Virus record (IMG/VR): IMGVR_UViG_3300020156_000448 | Location: 1 to 64,000 of that record | Length of the DNA stretch: 64,000 nt | Origin: a virus | Reading direction: 5' to 3' (one strand) | Shown here: piece after piece, positions 22,671-31,201 of the stretch | How the letters are laid out: each line of letters opens with the position of its first letter | Numbering within the stretch: position 1 is the stretch's first letter | Position numbers and translations under genes: made by a program | The notes under the pieces: generated by a model | Seen by the model: the letters and a program-made list of their open reading frames with translations, nothing else | Told to the model about the DNA's origin: nothing | Database searches by the model: none

Positions 22671-23084
22671 TTAGTGTAAATTGTGACGCCTTAAGGGTCT
22701 ATGATGATATGGAGATAACGAAACTTCACTATGATGAGGATAATCAAATTCCTCATGATTATATACATTTGCACCGTTTTTAGGCTGACTGCATGGAAAA
22801 GTTTCTCCATTTCTCGCCTCAATTTTTCCCATACATACATTAGCTATGTGTGGATTGATTCTATTGCAAAGAGAACATCTCCAAGAGTTACCTAACGCAT
22901 TTAACTTTTTGTATGTATTTCCGTCTTTAAAATAACCTGGAATAACTTCGTCATCATCGTCATCTTCCGATGGAGCAGCATTTTCCTTTTTTACTTCTTT
23001 AGGAACTTGTTTTTGTTTTCTTATTCCAAATGGAATAAAGTCATAATACTTACTGTCTAAAAATTCTTGCATTAAGATTTCCAT
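22671..23084 (-). CDS. RanBP2-type zinc-finger-like protein
   Basis: A 137-residue product from MEILMQEFLD (overlapping the previous stop by 13 bases). An acidic run (EDDDDDE) is followed by WRCSLCNRINPHIANVC, the W-x-C-x-x-C...N...C layout of RanBP2-type zinc fingers, and a His/Tyr-rich end. Such fingers bind single-stranded RNA or ubiquitin in other systems; here function is unknown. Confidence 0.6.
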   Translation of the reverse strand: MEILMQEFLDSKYYDFIPFGIRKQKQVPKEVKKENAAPSEDDDDDEVIPGYFKDGNTYKKLNALGNSWRCSLCNRINPHIANVCMGKIEARNGETFPCSQPKNGANVYNHEEFDYPHHSEVSLSPYHHRPLRRHNLH

Positions 23085-23422
23085 TGATCCCAAGTTGATG
23101 TAGGATTCCAAGGCTGAGGATATATAGGGTTCCAAGGATGAGGCTGTTTCTGATTCACACTGCAAGGGCAATACTGAACAGTAGGAGCACAGCTATTTTG
23201 ACACTTTGGACAAATCCACCCCATTGGCAGGTCTTTCTTTTCTTCTGGATGTGCTTTTGCCCAACAGGAATCACAATGAATATCTCCATTAATAGCTCTT
23301 AGCTGACCATACGTTTTGAAATCCTTATTGCAGACATCGCAGTGTGATCTTTGAGATACGCCCCTAATGTCCCAGTGTCCCATCCCTGAAGTATGAATCG
23401 GACTATAAAAATGTTTTCTCAT
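23072..23422 (-). CDS. Double zinc-ribbon protein with Trp/Pro-rich tail
   Basis: A 116-residue protein. It has two ribbons: C-x-x-C near 28-31 with C-x-x-C near 50-53 (HCDSCW), then WICPKCQNSC near 69-78 with Cys near 85-87. The tail has PWNP-type repeats (HPWNPIYPQPWNPTS). A good GGGAGG lies upstream, as does a GTATATAATA box 25 bases before the start. Function unknown. Confidence 0.65.
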   Translation of the reverse strand: MRKHFYSPIHTSGMGHWDIRGVSQRSHCDVCNKDFKTYGQLRAINGDIHCDSCWAKAHPEEKKDLPMGWICPKCQNSCAPTVQYCPCSVNQKQPHPWNPIYPQPWNPTSTWDQWKS

Positions 23423-23446
23423 TTGTTGCCTCCCGTATATATTTAT

Positions 23447-23456
23447 TATTATATAC
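23447..23456 (-). promoter_or_regulatory. GTATATAATA box, candidate phage promoter
   Basis: On the minus strand GTATATAATA lies 25 bases before the double-zinc-ribbon gene. Near-identical boxes precede five other minus-strand genes at 24-40 bases, without consistent -35 elements. Confidence 0.4.
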
Positions 23457-23459
23457 GCT

Positions 23460-23485
23460 AAAAAAATAGCCCTCCGAAGAGGGCT
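23460..23485 (-). terminator. Rho-independent terminator
   Basis: AGCCCTC-CGAA-GAGGGCT; on the minus strand the loop is TTCG, a stable tetraloop, and the stem is followed by ATTTTTTT. It ends the transcript of the B3-like gene and lies directly before the next promoter box. Confidence 0.92.
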
Positions 23486-23490
23486 TCTAA

Positions 23491-23850
23491 TTACTTAGCT
23501 GCAACAGCCTTCTTCGTTCCCTTTGTAGCTACACGCTTTAGAGGAGATGCCACAAACTTAGATTCTGTGACCTTCCAAAGAGATACTGAATCACCAGCAC
23601 GAAGACCGTGATGCTTGAAGAAGCTATTCCAGAAACGTCTGCGGAAAATCTTCTTATCACCTGCGATATCGGTGCTAATTGTGGTGTTTAGTCCTGTTAG
23701 ATAAACAGTAACATTACGACCTGCTGTTTCGGCATTTGAGCCGCCGAGAACTGCCTTTGAGAACATGTCGATTGCACTTCCAAGATGAAGTGATCCGTTC
23801 TTAAGGTTTGCTTCGGTAATTGTGATACTTCTAATTGAGTTGTTAGCCAT
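23491..23850 (-). CDS. Putative B3-like DNA-binding protein
   Basis: A 119-residue protein. SITITEANLKNGSLHL at the N-terminus, a central basic RRRFWNSFF segment and FFKHHGLRAGDSVSLWKV near 78-94 fit the B3/EcoRII-N pseudobarrel found in plant factors and in restriction-enzyme DNA-recognition domains. The tail is Lys/Ala-rich. It is a single-gene unit with its own terminator. The assignment rests on pattern only. Confidence 0.5.
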   Translation of the reverse strand: MANNSIRSITITEANLKNGSLHLGSAIDMFSKAVLGGSNAETAGRNVTVYLTGLNTTISTDIAGDKKIFRRRFWNSFFKHHGLRAGDSVSLWKVTESKFVASPLKRVATKGTKKAVAAK

Positions 23851-23926
23851 TTTGCTAATTCTCCAGTTGATTTTGTTGCTATCTTATCAACAAAGTCCGG
23901 GAGATATTATTCATAGCAATTTGCTA

Positions 23927-24613
23927 TTAACTCACAATTCCATTAAAATATATATGAGCAGATGTAATCAAATTGTATACATCTTTAGGCGAAACAATCT
24001 TATCAATACCCGTTCCCTTAAGGACAGGAGCTACCGTAAAGTCCACTGCTAACAGCGGCAATGTTTGGATAAAATCAATGGCAAAGATAGGTTCGCTTAT
24101 CGCTGGGTGATATTTATTTTCTCGCATTTCTTCAAGTATACGAACAGCAACATTGTATCCTGAGTTCGAGCGCCATTCGCTTGGATTATCAGTCATGTTT
24201 ACATATCTCAGCCACCAGCGCCTGTTTCCTATTTGAAGATATCTAATAGAGGAAGGATAGCTCTCACGTACTGGCTGTATATATTCGCAGCAAAAATGAT
24301 TTGGATATAGCCTCATCGCTTCGTGTGCTGGCACTTTAATAGAGTTATTTCCCCCAGCCTGATATTGCTGAAAGTATACGATTAGATAAAAGTCAGTAAT
24401 TGTACTGTCAGAATAGAAAGATTCCTTTTCTAGCTGATCAACCACTTTGGAAACCTTGCCGTAGCGCGGGGTTCTTAAACCTATGCCTTCCAAGAGTTCA
24501 AAGATACCGCTCTTTTTTGGACCCATATCAGCACGTCTTATGAATGATATTCCTTTATCATAAAACATATTGTCATAGTAATCTTCATAATCACTTTGAA
24601 TTGTAAATTCCAT
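23927..24613 (-). CDS. Uncharacterised 228-residue protein
   Basis: Begins MEFTIQSDYEDYYDNMFYD, an acidic aromatic head, followed by an alpha/beta domain with conserved-looking NRRWWLRYVN and EWRSNSGYNV segments. No recognised catalytic motif, signal or membrane segment. It is three bases from the stop of the preceding gene, so co-translated with the zinc-knuckle protein upstream. Confidence 0.6.
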   Translation of the reverse strand: MEFTIQSDYEDYYDNMFYDKGISFIRRADMGPKKSGIFELLEGIGLRTPRYGKVSKVVDQLEKESFYSDSTITDFYLIVYFQQYQAGGNNSIKVPAHEAMRLYPNHFCCEYIQPVRESYPSSIRYLQIGNRRWWLRYVNMTDNPSEWRSNSGYNVAVRILEEMRENKYHPAISEPIFAIDFIQTLPLLAVDFTVAPVLKGTGIDKIVSPKDVYNLITSAHIYFNGIVS

Positions 24614-24616
24614 ATC

Positions 24617-25078
24617 TTACTTTTTCAGGTAGGCTTTCAGTTTCTTGGCTATAAACTTTTCGTGTTTTTCTTGCTGCTCAATATCTGTTACAAATCTTGA
24701 TACAAACTTAGTATGCTCTTCGTGAGCTAATCCAGCTTCAATTAGAATGTTTTCTACTTCCCAGTAAAGAAGGTTTGGTTGCAGTTTAAAGAACTCTTGA
24801 AGTTTCTCTGCGTCGTCTCCCTTGGCTACTGTGCGACACTTCATTCCATCAGAAGTTACGATAGTGATCATGGCAAGCTTTTCTCCGCTTAATTCATAGT
24901 TAGCATAAAAGTTATCAAACTTCCCGCATCCACGACACTTGCTTCCACCAGCTTCTATAGGAGTCTTGTAAAAAATCACCTGTCCCGTATTCCTACAGTG
25001 GTTACATGTTGATCTTATAACCTTTGTGCCCGAAGCCGATTGCACTACTTCCTTGTCGTTCTTTTTAACTTTTGCCAT
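24617..25078 (-). CDS. Zinc-ribbon protein
   Basis: A 153-residue protein with CNHC near 25-28 and CRGC near 48-51, a four-Cys ribbon typical of RNA- or DNA-binding proteins, then an alpha-helical, Lys/Glu-rich body ending KKLKAYLKK. Basic N-terminus (AKVKKNDKEV). Function unknown. Confidence 0.6.
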   Translation of the reverse strand: MAKVKKNDKEVVQSASGTKVIRSTCNHCRNTGQVIFYKTPIEAGGSKCRGCGKFDNFYANYELSGEKLAMITIVTSDGMKCRTVAKGDDAEKLQEFFKLQPNLLYWEVENILIEAGLAHEEHTKFVSRFVTDIEQQEKHEKFIAKKLKAYLKK

Positions 25079-25130
25079 TTCACACCTATTGTTTAACTAA
25101 TTTGCATACAAGCGTTTAACTTGTATTATT

Positions 25131-25167
25131 CAAATAAAGAAGGGGATTCCATCCATGGAATCCCCTT
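25131..25167 (-). terminator. Rho-independent terminator
   Basis: AAGGGGATTCCA (25140-25151) pairs perfectly with TGGAATCCCCTT (25156-25167), followed on the minus strand by CTTTATTTG. It ends the metallopeptidase-like gene's transcript. Confidence 0.85.
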
Positions 25168-25186
25168 GATTTATTAACTTAAAAAT

Positions 25187-25723
25187 TTATTTAGAGACAT
25201 TAACATGAGAGAAAACCAGCTTTCGCAAATGCTGAAATCTCTTCCAAAATCCCAAGTCGTGATCAATCTCTATCTTTAATCCCTTTATATCATAATGATG
25301 AATAAACTCATGAAGTAGTACGTTTACGATATGAATCCAAGATAAGGTTCTTTCTGCCTGGATAACTTCTCCATCTAAAACAACTTCACACACTGAAATG
25401 TTCCATATCTTTATTAGAGATTGTTTCCTAGGTTCGTATTCGTATAGCCCACGATACCAATACTTCATATCTCTTGAAGCATTTTTGGGCTTTCTCCCCT
25501 TGACCGTTGGACGCCGTTCGTCATAAAGCTTTAATCGGCACTTGGGTAAACCAAATTCGGATGAAAGCAAATTTAGGATTTTTACGGCTGCTTTCTGTCG
25601 ATCTTCAGCATCGTCAGCATTTTTGAGTTCTGTAAGGAAATCCCCCAACACCAGAGGGAGAGATTCTTTGTTAAGTGATTTGTTTTCAAGGCTTTTGCGT
25701 CTATGCTCAGCTTTCACCCTCAT
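25187..25723 (-). CDS. Putative zinc metallopeptidase (HEFIH motif)
   Basis: A 178-residue protein. LLHEFIHHYD at residues 136-145 supplies H-E-x-x-H (138-142), and a downstream His/Asp pair (IDHDLGFWKRF, near 153-163) is a plausible third ligand, as in SprT- and WLM-like minimal metallopeptidases. No signal peptide, so intracellular. AGGAGGG lies eight bases before the start. It is distinct in sequence from the HEVAH protein at the left end of the window. Confidence 0.62.
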   Translation of the reverse strand: MRVKAEHRRKSLENKSLNKESLPLVLGDFLTELKNADDAEDRQKAAVKILNLLSSEFGLPKCRLKLYDERRPTVKGRKPKNASRDMKYWYRGLYEYEPRKQSLIKIWNISVCEVVLDGEVIQAERTLSWIHIVNVLLHEFIHHYDIKGLKIEIDHDLGFWKRFQHLRKLVFSHVNVSK

Positions 25724-25802
25724 AAGTAATCCCTCCTGCGGAATATATTTTCCGCTTCAGGATTTTGAGGGTGTTTTCCTTTTATTTAGGACACAAACTA
25801 TC

Positions 25803-26687
25803 TCAGTAAGCAGCAAACGCCCTGCTATAGTTGCCTATTTCAAAAAGATTATAGTTAGGGGCACGGTAGTTGCTATCAATAGTGTAGTGATAATAACCAT
25901 CTTCACCAACTCTATATCTTCTTGCTTTATGTACATGACCACTCACAACAAGCTTGACTTTTGGATATTTAGCTAATTCTTCTCCCAGCGTTGGATGGTA
26001 AAAGTATACATCTAATATTGGGTCTTCAAAGCGGCTTTGCGGACCCTTGATTTCTTTGTAAAGAACTGGATGATGTGTGCCCACGATTATTTCCTGAACA
26101 TCATCATCCTCTTGAATAGCTTCAATTTGTCCAATTAGCCTGTCTCTGCACTCTTTTGCGAACTCAATGTCCGTTCTATCCCATTTGATATTAATATCGA
26201 TCATACCACGCTCTGCCTTAGTTTTAGGCGATTGCCAATACTCAGGTGGCAGTGTCATGTGAATATGGTCCATTTGAGCCTTACAGTCATACCAGCCGAT
26301 ATTTCCAATCAAAAAAGTGTGCGTGAATCCAATTCTAATTGGCTCTGCTTTATCAAGATATATGATATCATTATCAGTAAATGCTGCTGGAAACTTTTCA
26401 TCGTACTTTGTGTCTCCATTCATACCATCACCACTGGCAATCAAGTCATGATTGCCAATGGTGCCAGCGATAGGCATGATCGATCCCGCTACCCTACGAA
26501 CAAGTTCTAAGCACTTGGTTGTAGCGTATATATGTTCGCCTAAATCGCCCAATAAAACTATCTGGATAACTTCTCCATCTAACCTCTGCGCATGTTTAAG
26601 GGCACGTTTAACTATTCTTTCAGCCTGAAATACAGGAGTAATTCCGATATGCAGGTCGGTTAAAAATAGTATGAATTCCTTGTTCAT
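25803..26687 (-). CDS. Calcineurin-like metallophosphoesterase
   Basis: All five metal-binding blocks are visible: D-L-H (residues 11-13), GDLGEH (47-52), GNHD (78-81), GTHHP near 205-209 and SGHVH near 250-254. The family hydrolyses phosphomono- or diesters with two metal ions. The compact 294-residue form without a capping domain resembles Mre11/SbcD-like nucleases as much as cyclic-nucleotide phosphodiesterases, so the substrate is open. The start overlaps the stop of the GMP-reductase-like gene by one base, linking it to nucleotide metabolism by context. Confidence 0.82.
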   Translation of the reverse strand: MNKEFILFLTDLHIGITPVFQAERIVKRALKHAQRLDGEVIQIVLLGDLGEHIYATTKCLELVRRVAGSIMPIAGTIGNHDLIASGDGMNGDTKYDEKFPAAFTDNDIIYLDKAEPIRIGFTHTFLIGNIGWYDCKAQMDHIHMTLPPEYWQSPKTKAERGMIDINIKWDRTDIEFAKECRDRLIGQIEAIQEDDDVQEIIVGTHHPVLYKEIKGPQSRFEDPILDVYFYHPTLGEELAKYPKVKLVVSGHVHKARRYRVGEDGYYHYTIDSNYRAPNYNLFEIGNYSRAFAAY

Positions 26688-27880
26688 TAGTTAGATAGCT
26701 TTCTAGCGTTCTCTTCTATAACAGCATGCGGCTTGCCTTTTTCAAATGAAGCTTCCGTATTGCGTCTTAATTCTCCATTTTTCCAAAGTTCCGATATATT
26801 TTTGGAACCACTATAAGTAAAACTACTACGAAGGGCTGCTAAATATTCAGGAAAAAATTCATAAATACTTGCGCCCACTGGAAGCTCAATGGCTATGCCT
26901 TCAGATGCAACGTGTTTTTTGGTATCGCCATATATTTTGTTTTTCAAAACATTGGATGCCATTCCGTAGTACAGCTTATAATCATATCCATCGCGCTCAA
27001 TTATTTGCGCTGCGCTTTCAGGACAACGTGCAAAAATCTTACCCGCCATAGCACTACTTGCACCTGCAACGAGAGCCTTCATTACATCCCCAGGCTCATT
27101 AATACCGCCATCGCATATAATCGGTATTCCGTATTTTTTGGCTTCTTCGGCACATTCAATGACAGCAGTGATTTGCCCAAAGCCTGCTCCTGTCTTTACT
27201 TGCGTTTGGCATACACCACCATTGCTGACTCCAACTTTAATAGCATCTGCATAAGGCGCTAAATCTCTGACTGCTTGCGCAGTGCATACATTACCAAGTA
27301 TTAACTCCGTCCTCTTGCCGAAAGTATTAAAGAGCGTTTTAAATCTCTTTGCTTGATCAATCATCATAGCTGAATGTCCATGAGCTATGTCAATAACAAT
27401 CGCGTCAATTCGAAAATCAATCACATATCGCTTTAGATTCTCAAAATCTTGCTCTCTGCTGCCACACGAAAGAAGAACTGGAAATCCATTGGACTCAGCT
27501 AGACAAAGTAGTTCTCTGTATTCTTTGTCAAATAAAGCCTCAGAAACAAAAAACCTATGGAGAACACCTGCAATATTGTTCTTCCATAGGTCTTTAATAA
27601 ATGAAGCATTTGTAACACATTCCATATTGGCTGCTACCAAAGGGGAAGGAATCTTTATGTTTCTCGTTAGCTGAGTTTCAAGATTAACTTCTTTTCTTGA
27701 GTAAACATTATTAAACTTAGGAACAATAGAAACATCACTATAGTCTAATGCTGGCTTTTGTATTAAAAGCGCCCCAGCTTTAGTTAATTCTACTTTGCCA
27801 CCTTCTTCGGTGATAATACCTAACTTTATTAACTCATCAAGAAGGTCACTCTTGGACTTGTGCCACGGATACAAAGACAT
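26687..27880 (-). CDS. IMP dehydrogenase/GMP reductase family enzyme, GMP-reductase-like
   Basis: A TIM-barrel oxidoreductase of 397 residues. The catalytic loop reads KVGVSNGGVCQTQVKTGAGF, with the nucleophilic Cys near 224 and the K-TG-G pattern of GMP reductase. The phosphate-binding strand reads IICDGGINEPGDVMKALVAG. The CBS pair usual in bacterial IMP dehydrogenase is absent, which also favours the reductase (NADPH-dependent GMP to IMP). The N-terminal 45 residues are an extension. Start chosen for AAGGA six bases upstream. A phage copy would shift the host purine pool. Confidence 0.82.
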   Translation of the reverse strand: MSLYPWHKSKSDLLDELIKLGIITEEGGKVELTKAGALLIQKPALDYSDVSIVPKFNNVYSRKEVNLETQLTRNIKIPSPLVAANMECVTNASFIKDLWKNNIAGVLHRFFVSEALFDKEYRELLCLAESNGFPVLLSCGSREQDFENLKRYVIDFRIDAIVIDIAHGHSAMMIDQAKRFKTLFNTFGKRTELILGNVCTAQAVRDLAPYADAIKVGVSNGGVCQTQVKTGAGFGQITAVIECAEEAKKYGIPIICDGGINEPGDVMKALVAGASSAMAGKIFARCPESAAQIIERDGYDYKLYYGMASNVLKNKIYGDTKKHVASEGIAIELPVGASIYEFFPEYLAALRSSFTYSGSKNISELWKNGELRRNTEASFEKGKPHAVIEENARKLSN

Positions 27881-27910
27881 AAACATTCCTTAATCTAATA
27901 GGGTTTCCTA

Positions 27911-27920
27911 TTTTATATAC
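27911..27920 (-). promoter_or_regulatory. GTATATAAAA box, candidate phage promoter
   Basis: On the minus strand, about 31-40 bases before the GMP-reductase-like start; same core as the boxes at 23447, 31163, 32132, 46195 and 63294. Confidence 0.38.
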
Positions 27921-27946
27921 TCTTAATTAGTGTATATATTTAATAA

Positions 27947-28774
27947 TTAAGCATTTTCAATTAACTTTGCTTCTTCGTCTCTGCGTCTCAACAATCCCTC
28001 AACTTCAGTCCCAACCCACAATCTCTTCATCTTGCGAATTTCAGAAGCTATTGCTTTTAAGTTTCCTTGCGCAACAAAGCCTCTGATCGCCTTCATTTCA
28101 CGGCGGCGTGGAGAGTTATCAATTAGTCCACCACGGTTGAATACCAGGCTTACCAAAGCTCCTTGAGCATCTTTAGGAAGCTTCTCAAGCCCAGGAAAGG
28201 TCTTTAGGGTTGTCTTGTACCACTTAGGCACTGTAACATTAATAAATACATTGTATGCAATATCCCAAGGAATAACAATGTCTTTAACACTTGGAATTAA
28301 CTTCTTCGCTGAAGAAGCCTTTGCTCCAATGCATTTAGCCAAGCGGTTCTTAATATCGTCATCTAGTATTGCCCAGTCGTCATAAAAGGCATTAGTGCTA
28401 TAATAACCTAAATCATAACCCACACCAATTGTAACACCTGATTGATAGCCAGGATAGCTGGGGCGTGCAAGATACTTGGAATAGTAATTCTTGCCGCCTC
28501 CAACTTCGAACTCAATAATAAGTTTTTCGCCTGCTGGAGAAAGTATATCAGAGATGGTTGAAGGTTCAGGCTGCAATTCAGGGTAAAGAGCAGCGAAAGT
28601 CTTTTCGCCAATAATACCATCTGCCTTTAATCCCTTATCTTTTTGAAACGCCTTAACAGCATTTTCCATATCTGAATCAAACTTGGCATCTTCGTATGTC
28701 TCTAGATGACCTAAATCCAAAAGCCTTTGTTTGATTCTCTGAACTTTTAAACTCTCATCTCCCTTCTTATACAT
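27947..28774 (-). CDS. Endolysin: peptidoglycan-binding domain plus lysozyme-like domain
   Basis: A 275-residue product from MYKKGDESLKVQ, chosen on a strong GGGAGGGAG site. Residues about 1-65 form a PG-binding-1 domain (VQRIKQRLLDLGHL...AFQKDKGLKADGIIGEKTF). The rest is a lysozyme-fold domain with the catalytic-Glu segment IIEFEVGGGKNYY, SGVTIGVGYDLGYY and QGALVSLVFNRGG. It should cut the host cell wall at lysis. No signal peptide, so release would need a holin; several small membrane proteins in the window are candidates. This domain order (binding domain first) is typical of endolysins of Gram-negative hosts. Confidence 0.85.
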   Translation of the reverse strand: MYKKGDESLKVQRIKQRLLDLGHLETYEDAKFDSDMENAVKAFQKDKGLKADGIIGEKTFAALYPELQPEPSTISDILSPAGEKLIIEFEVGGGKNYYSKYLARPSYPGYQSGVTIGVGYDLGYYSTNAFYDDWAILDDDIKNRLAKCIGAKASSAKKLIPSVKDIVIPWDIAYNVFINVTVPKWYKTTLKTFPGLEKLPKDAQGALVSLVFNRGGLIDNSPRRREMKAIRGFVAQGNLKAIASEIRKMKRLWVGTEVEGLLRRRDEEAKLIENA

Positions 28775-28790
28775 TAACTCCCTCCCAGTG

Positions 28791-29483
28791 TTACTTTCCA
28801 AATTTTATATACATATACTCAATCCGTCTTTTCTGCTTTTTGCACCAGAATGAAACTTTTCGTTTTGTGCGCTCTTTCAAAACAAAGAGTGCGTCCTTAG
28901 AGTCTTCATAAACAAAATTCCAATTAAATGGAACTTTGTATTTATTGAGCATTTCTTTATAATTCTTATTAAGATTGATCCTGTCCTGCTTAATTTTCCT
29001 TCTCATTTCCCGAATGATTTTTCTTTCGGCTTTCCCATGCTTTGCTAATTGTTTAGAAAAAGTTCCTATCCAGACTGAATCAGTTGCACGATATATTCTA
29101 CTAGAATCAAAGGTAGGATGCGGAGATGCATGAGTTTCACTTGCATGTCCTGTTATCGGAATAGCATCAAACGATTCTACTTCGTCTACGATCTGATCGT
29201 GTCGCTTAAGCACTCTAGGAATATGATTTACTAGACGTGAATTATCCAAATCCGAAGGAAGCTGGCTGGTCAGCCCTTCAACAAACTCAAAATTTTTGAG
29301 CTTATATATTTCAGAGCGCAATTTAGGTGCACAATATTTAGGATTGTGGTGAAGGTCTTTATACTTGCCCTCATTCTTTAGCGTCTGAATCGTTTCAGAT
29401 TCTGCACTTACAATAGCCTCAATCTGCTTCTCTAACTCGGCAATTCTGGCATTTTTCTTCTTTTCAAACTCTTTTTTGTTCAT
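28791..29483 (-). CDS. Uncharacterised basic coiled-coil-containing protein
   Basis: A 230-residue protein. The N-terminus is a charged helix (FEKKKNARIAELEKQIEAIV), the middle a less structured His-rich segment (HASETHASPHPTF), and the C-terminal 80 residues are strongly basic helices (RKIIREMRRKIKQDRINLNK; KKQKRRIEYMYIKF). Seventeen bases upstream of the endolysin. Function unknown. Confidence 0.58.
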   Translation of the reverse strand: MNKKEFEKKKNARIAELEKQIEAIVSAESETIQTLKNEGKYKDLHHNPKYCAPKLRSEIYKLKNFEFVEGLTSQLPSDLDNSRLVNHIPRVLKRHDQIVDEVESFDAIPITGHASETHASPHPTFDSSRIYRATDSVWIGTFSKQLAKHGKAERKIIREMRRKIKQDRINLNKNYKEMLNKYKVPFNWNFVYEDSKDALFVLKERTKRKVSFWCKKQKRRIEYMYIKFGK

Positions 29484-29505
29484 TTTTCATTTTCTCCTTT
29501 ACTAC

Positions 29506-29805
29506 TCATTTTTCATTTGTTATTTCTACCTTAGCATTAAGGTAAACCTTATCTCGATTGGGAGATCGCTTCATCTCTTCAATCTTAAAATTTCCGTTCC
29601 CGTGGACGCTTGTTTCAAAAGAAATCCATTCACTATTAATGTTGCGCATAAATAAAAATGTATATAAATCAGCGCTGTTTACACATTGCAAATTCATAAC
29701 TATTTCTTCTTTTTCTGTTACTCGAATATTTATATCCTCAAAGTCCGCGACTAATATTTTTCCATTAAACTGAAGCTTTATTTTTTTATCCCATTTTAAA
29801 GCCAT
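29506..29805 (-). CDS. Uncharacterised beta-rich small protein
   Basis: A 99-residue protein with alternating strand pattern (KLQFNGKILVADFEDINIRV; KEEIVMNLQCVNSADLYTFL), no Cys knuckles and no membrane segment. Probably one small beta sandwich or barrel. Function unknown. Confidence 0.55.
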   Translation of the reverse strand: MALKWDKKIKLQFNGKILVADFEDINIRVTEKEEIVMNLQCVNSADLYTFLFMRNINSEWISFETSVHGNGNFKIEEMKRSPNRDKVYLNAKVEITNEK

Positions 29806-29816
29806 AAAATATTCCC

Positions 29817-31139
29817 TTATCTTTGGGTTGGTCTTGAATCATCCTTGTACTTGGTCTTCTCGTACTTGCCGTTTAATATACGCTCTATAGTTCTAGCTGC
29901 TTCTTCGGCTGAATGACTAGGATCAAGTTCAATGAGTCTATCTAGTTTTCTTAATTCTTTCAGCATCCCTACAAATTGCTTCTTCCATGAATAGTAGCGA
30001 TCTTTTACTACGTTGGGCAAATCCTCTGGTCGTATTGTTAAAATGCTGTCGCAGCGATCACAACGAGTATTATCTTTCGTTGGCGGATGGAGTTCTAAAT
30101 GATAAGAATACATACATGTAGGGCACCATCTTTTATCTTTTTGGGTCTTAACTTTACCCTGCATGTCGTCATCCAAGTAGACAATACTATCAACATTCAT
30201 AGTAGAAACATGATCTTTACTAACGGGATACCCTTCAAGAACAAATCCATCCAGACTGTCGCTAATCATATGGAATAGAACTTCTAGAAATTTAGGCTTA
30301 AGTTTATCTATATTTTGTTTTAGATACTCGGCTTCTTCATCTTTATAGAAGCCTAATTCAATAGCCTGATTCAACATGCCGCTAATATCTAGATGAGGCA
30401 CATCATAGAAGCTAGCAAGCCGTTTGGCGATGCTGCTACGATGTTCTCCAGGCAACCCTATCAAGCATACTTTTCTTGTCTTTACTGAAGAAGCGGTTAC
30501 AAGATCATTGACTTTTGGTTTGCCTAATTTTGCGCTGGCGGAGGTCGTGTCGTACTGAGTTATATCAAGTCCAGCGTCTGATAGCTCACGAATAATATTT
30601 ACAACCTCTTCGCCTTCAGGATTAAACTTAATTTCAAATCCTTTGGACTCAGCACATGCCACAACTCTATCAACAATCGTAGTATCAAAACCAAAGTTTA
30701 TCAACTCCTCTCTTTTTCTAGTAATTTGATCATTGATAGAGTGTGGTGTGCTTACTTGCAACTGGGAAGAAGCTTCTTTTATTTCTCTTTTCCCCATTAA
30801 AGCCTTTATGAAATCAACTTCACTAAAAGCTTCGTGATAAAAATTTGGATCGGCTTTGAGGACTGCTTCTCTCATTTGCAATTGCATCTCGTAAGGCAAG
30901 TTATGACAACCAGCCTTATCCCAAGCTATGGAATGCTTATCCCCTGCTTTACGAAACTGCCAATAGTAGCGATATGCTCTTCCGAAATCATTAACACTAT
31001 CATCTCCAATATCATTGACATTAAAGTTTGTAGGGTTGATTTCATGCTCTGGTCCACGAATTATATATTGATCAATCGCTTGACCCTTATTGTCGCTCGG
31101 ACTAGCTAGCTTTATTATTTTTTGAAAGAAGTTTGACAT
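29817..31139 (-). CDS. Adenylate-kinase-like protein with altered catalytic residues
   Basis: A 440-residue protein. Residues 1-220 are a unique helical extension. From about 223 the adenylate kinase fold is clear: KVCLIGLPGEHRSSIAKRLA where the kinase has GxPGxGKGT, then GFVLEGYPVS where the kinase has GF-DG-PR. A zinc-type LID follows, with RWCPTCMYSYHLELHPP and CDRCDSI, then IRPEDLPNVVKDRYYSW. The P-loop Lys is replaced by Arg and the Arg of DGFPR by Val, so normal phosphotransfer is doubtful. It may be a nucleotide-binding structural or regulatory protein. Confidence 0.75.
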   Translation of the reverse strand: MSNFFQKIIKLASPSDNKGQAIDQYIIRGPEHEINPTNFNVNDIGDDSVNDFGRAYRYYWQFRKAGDKHSIAWDKAGCHNLPYEMQLQMREAVLKADPNFYHEAFSEVDFIKALMGKREIKEASSQLQVSTPHSINDQITRKREELINFGFDTTIVDRVVACAESKGFEIKFNPEGEEVVNIIRELSDAGLDITQYDTTSASAKLGKPKVNDLVTASSVKTRKVCLIGLPGEHRSSIAKRLASFYDVPHLDISGMLNQAIELGFYKDEEAEYLKQNIDKLKPKFLEVLFHMISDSLDGFVLEGYPVSKDHVSTMNVDSIVYLDDDMQGKVKTQKDKRWCPTCMYSYHLELHPPTKDNTRCDRCDSILTIRPEDLPNVVKDRYYSWKKQFVGMLKELRKLDRLIELDPSHSAEEAARTIERILNGKYEKTKYKDDSRPTQR

Positions 31140-31162
31140 ATAGTAACCCCATTATGTATTAT

Positions 31163-31172
31163 TATAATATAC
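31163..31172 (-). promoter_or_regulatory. GTATATTATA box, candidate phage promoter
   Basis: Minus-strand box 24-33 bases before the adenylate-kinase-like gene; the same ten bases occur at 32132-32141. Confidence 0.42.
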
Positions 31173-31201
31173 GGTTACAGTGTGTCATTATCCTCTTATT
31201 C

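Noticed and set aside
27947-28774. Reading the endolysin gene from nine codons upstream
   Set aside because: The GGGAGGGAG site sits between the two candidate starts and fits only the downstream ATG; the longer form would also overlap the previous gene.
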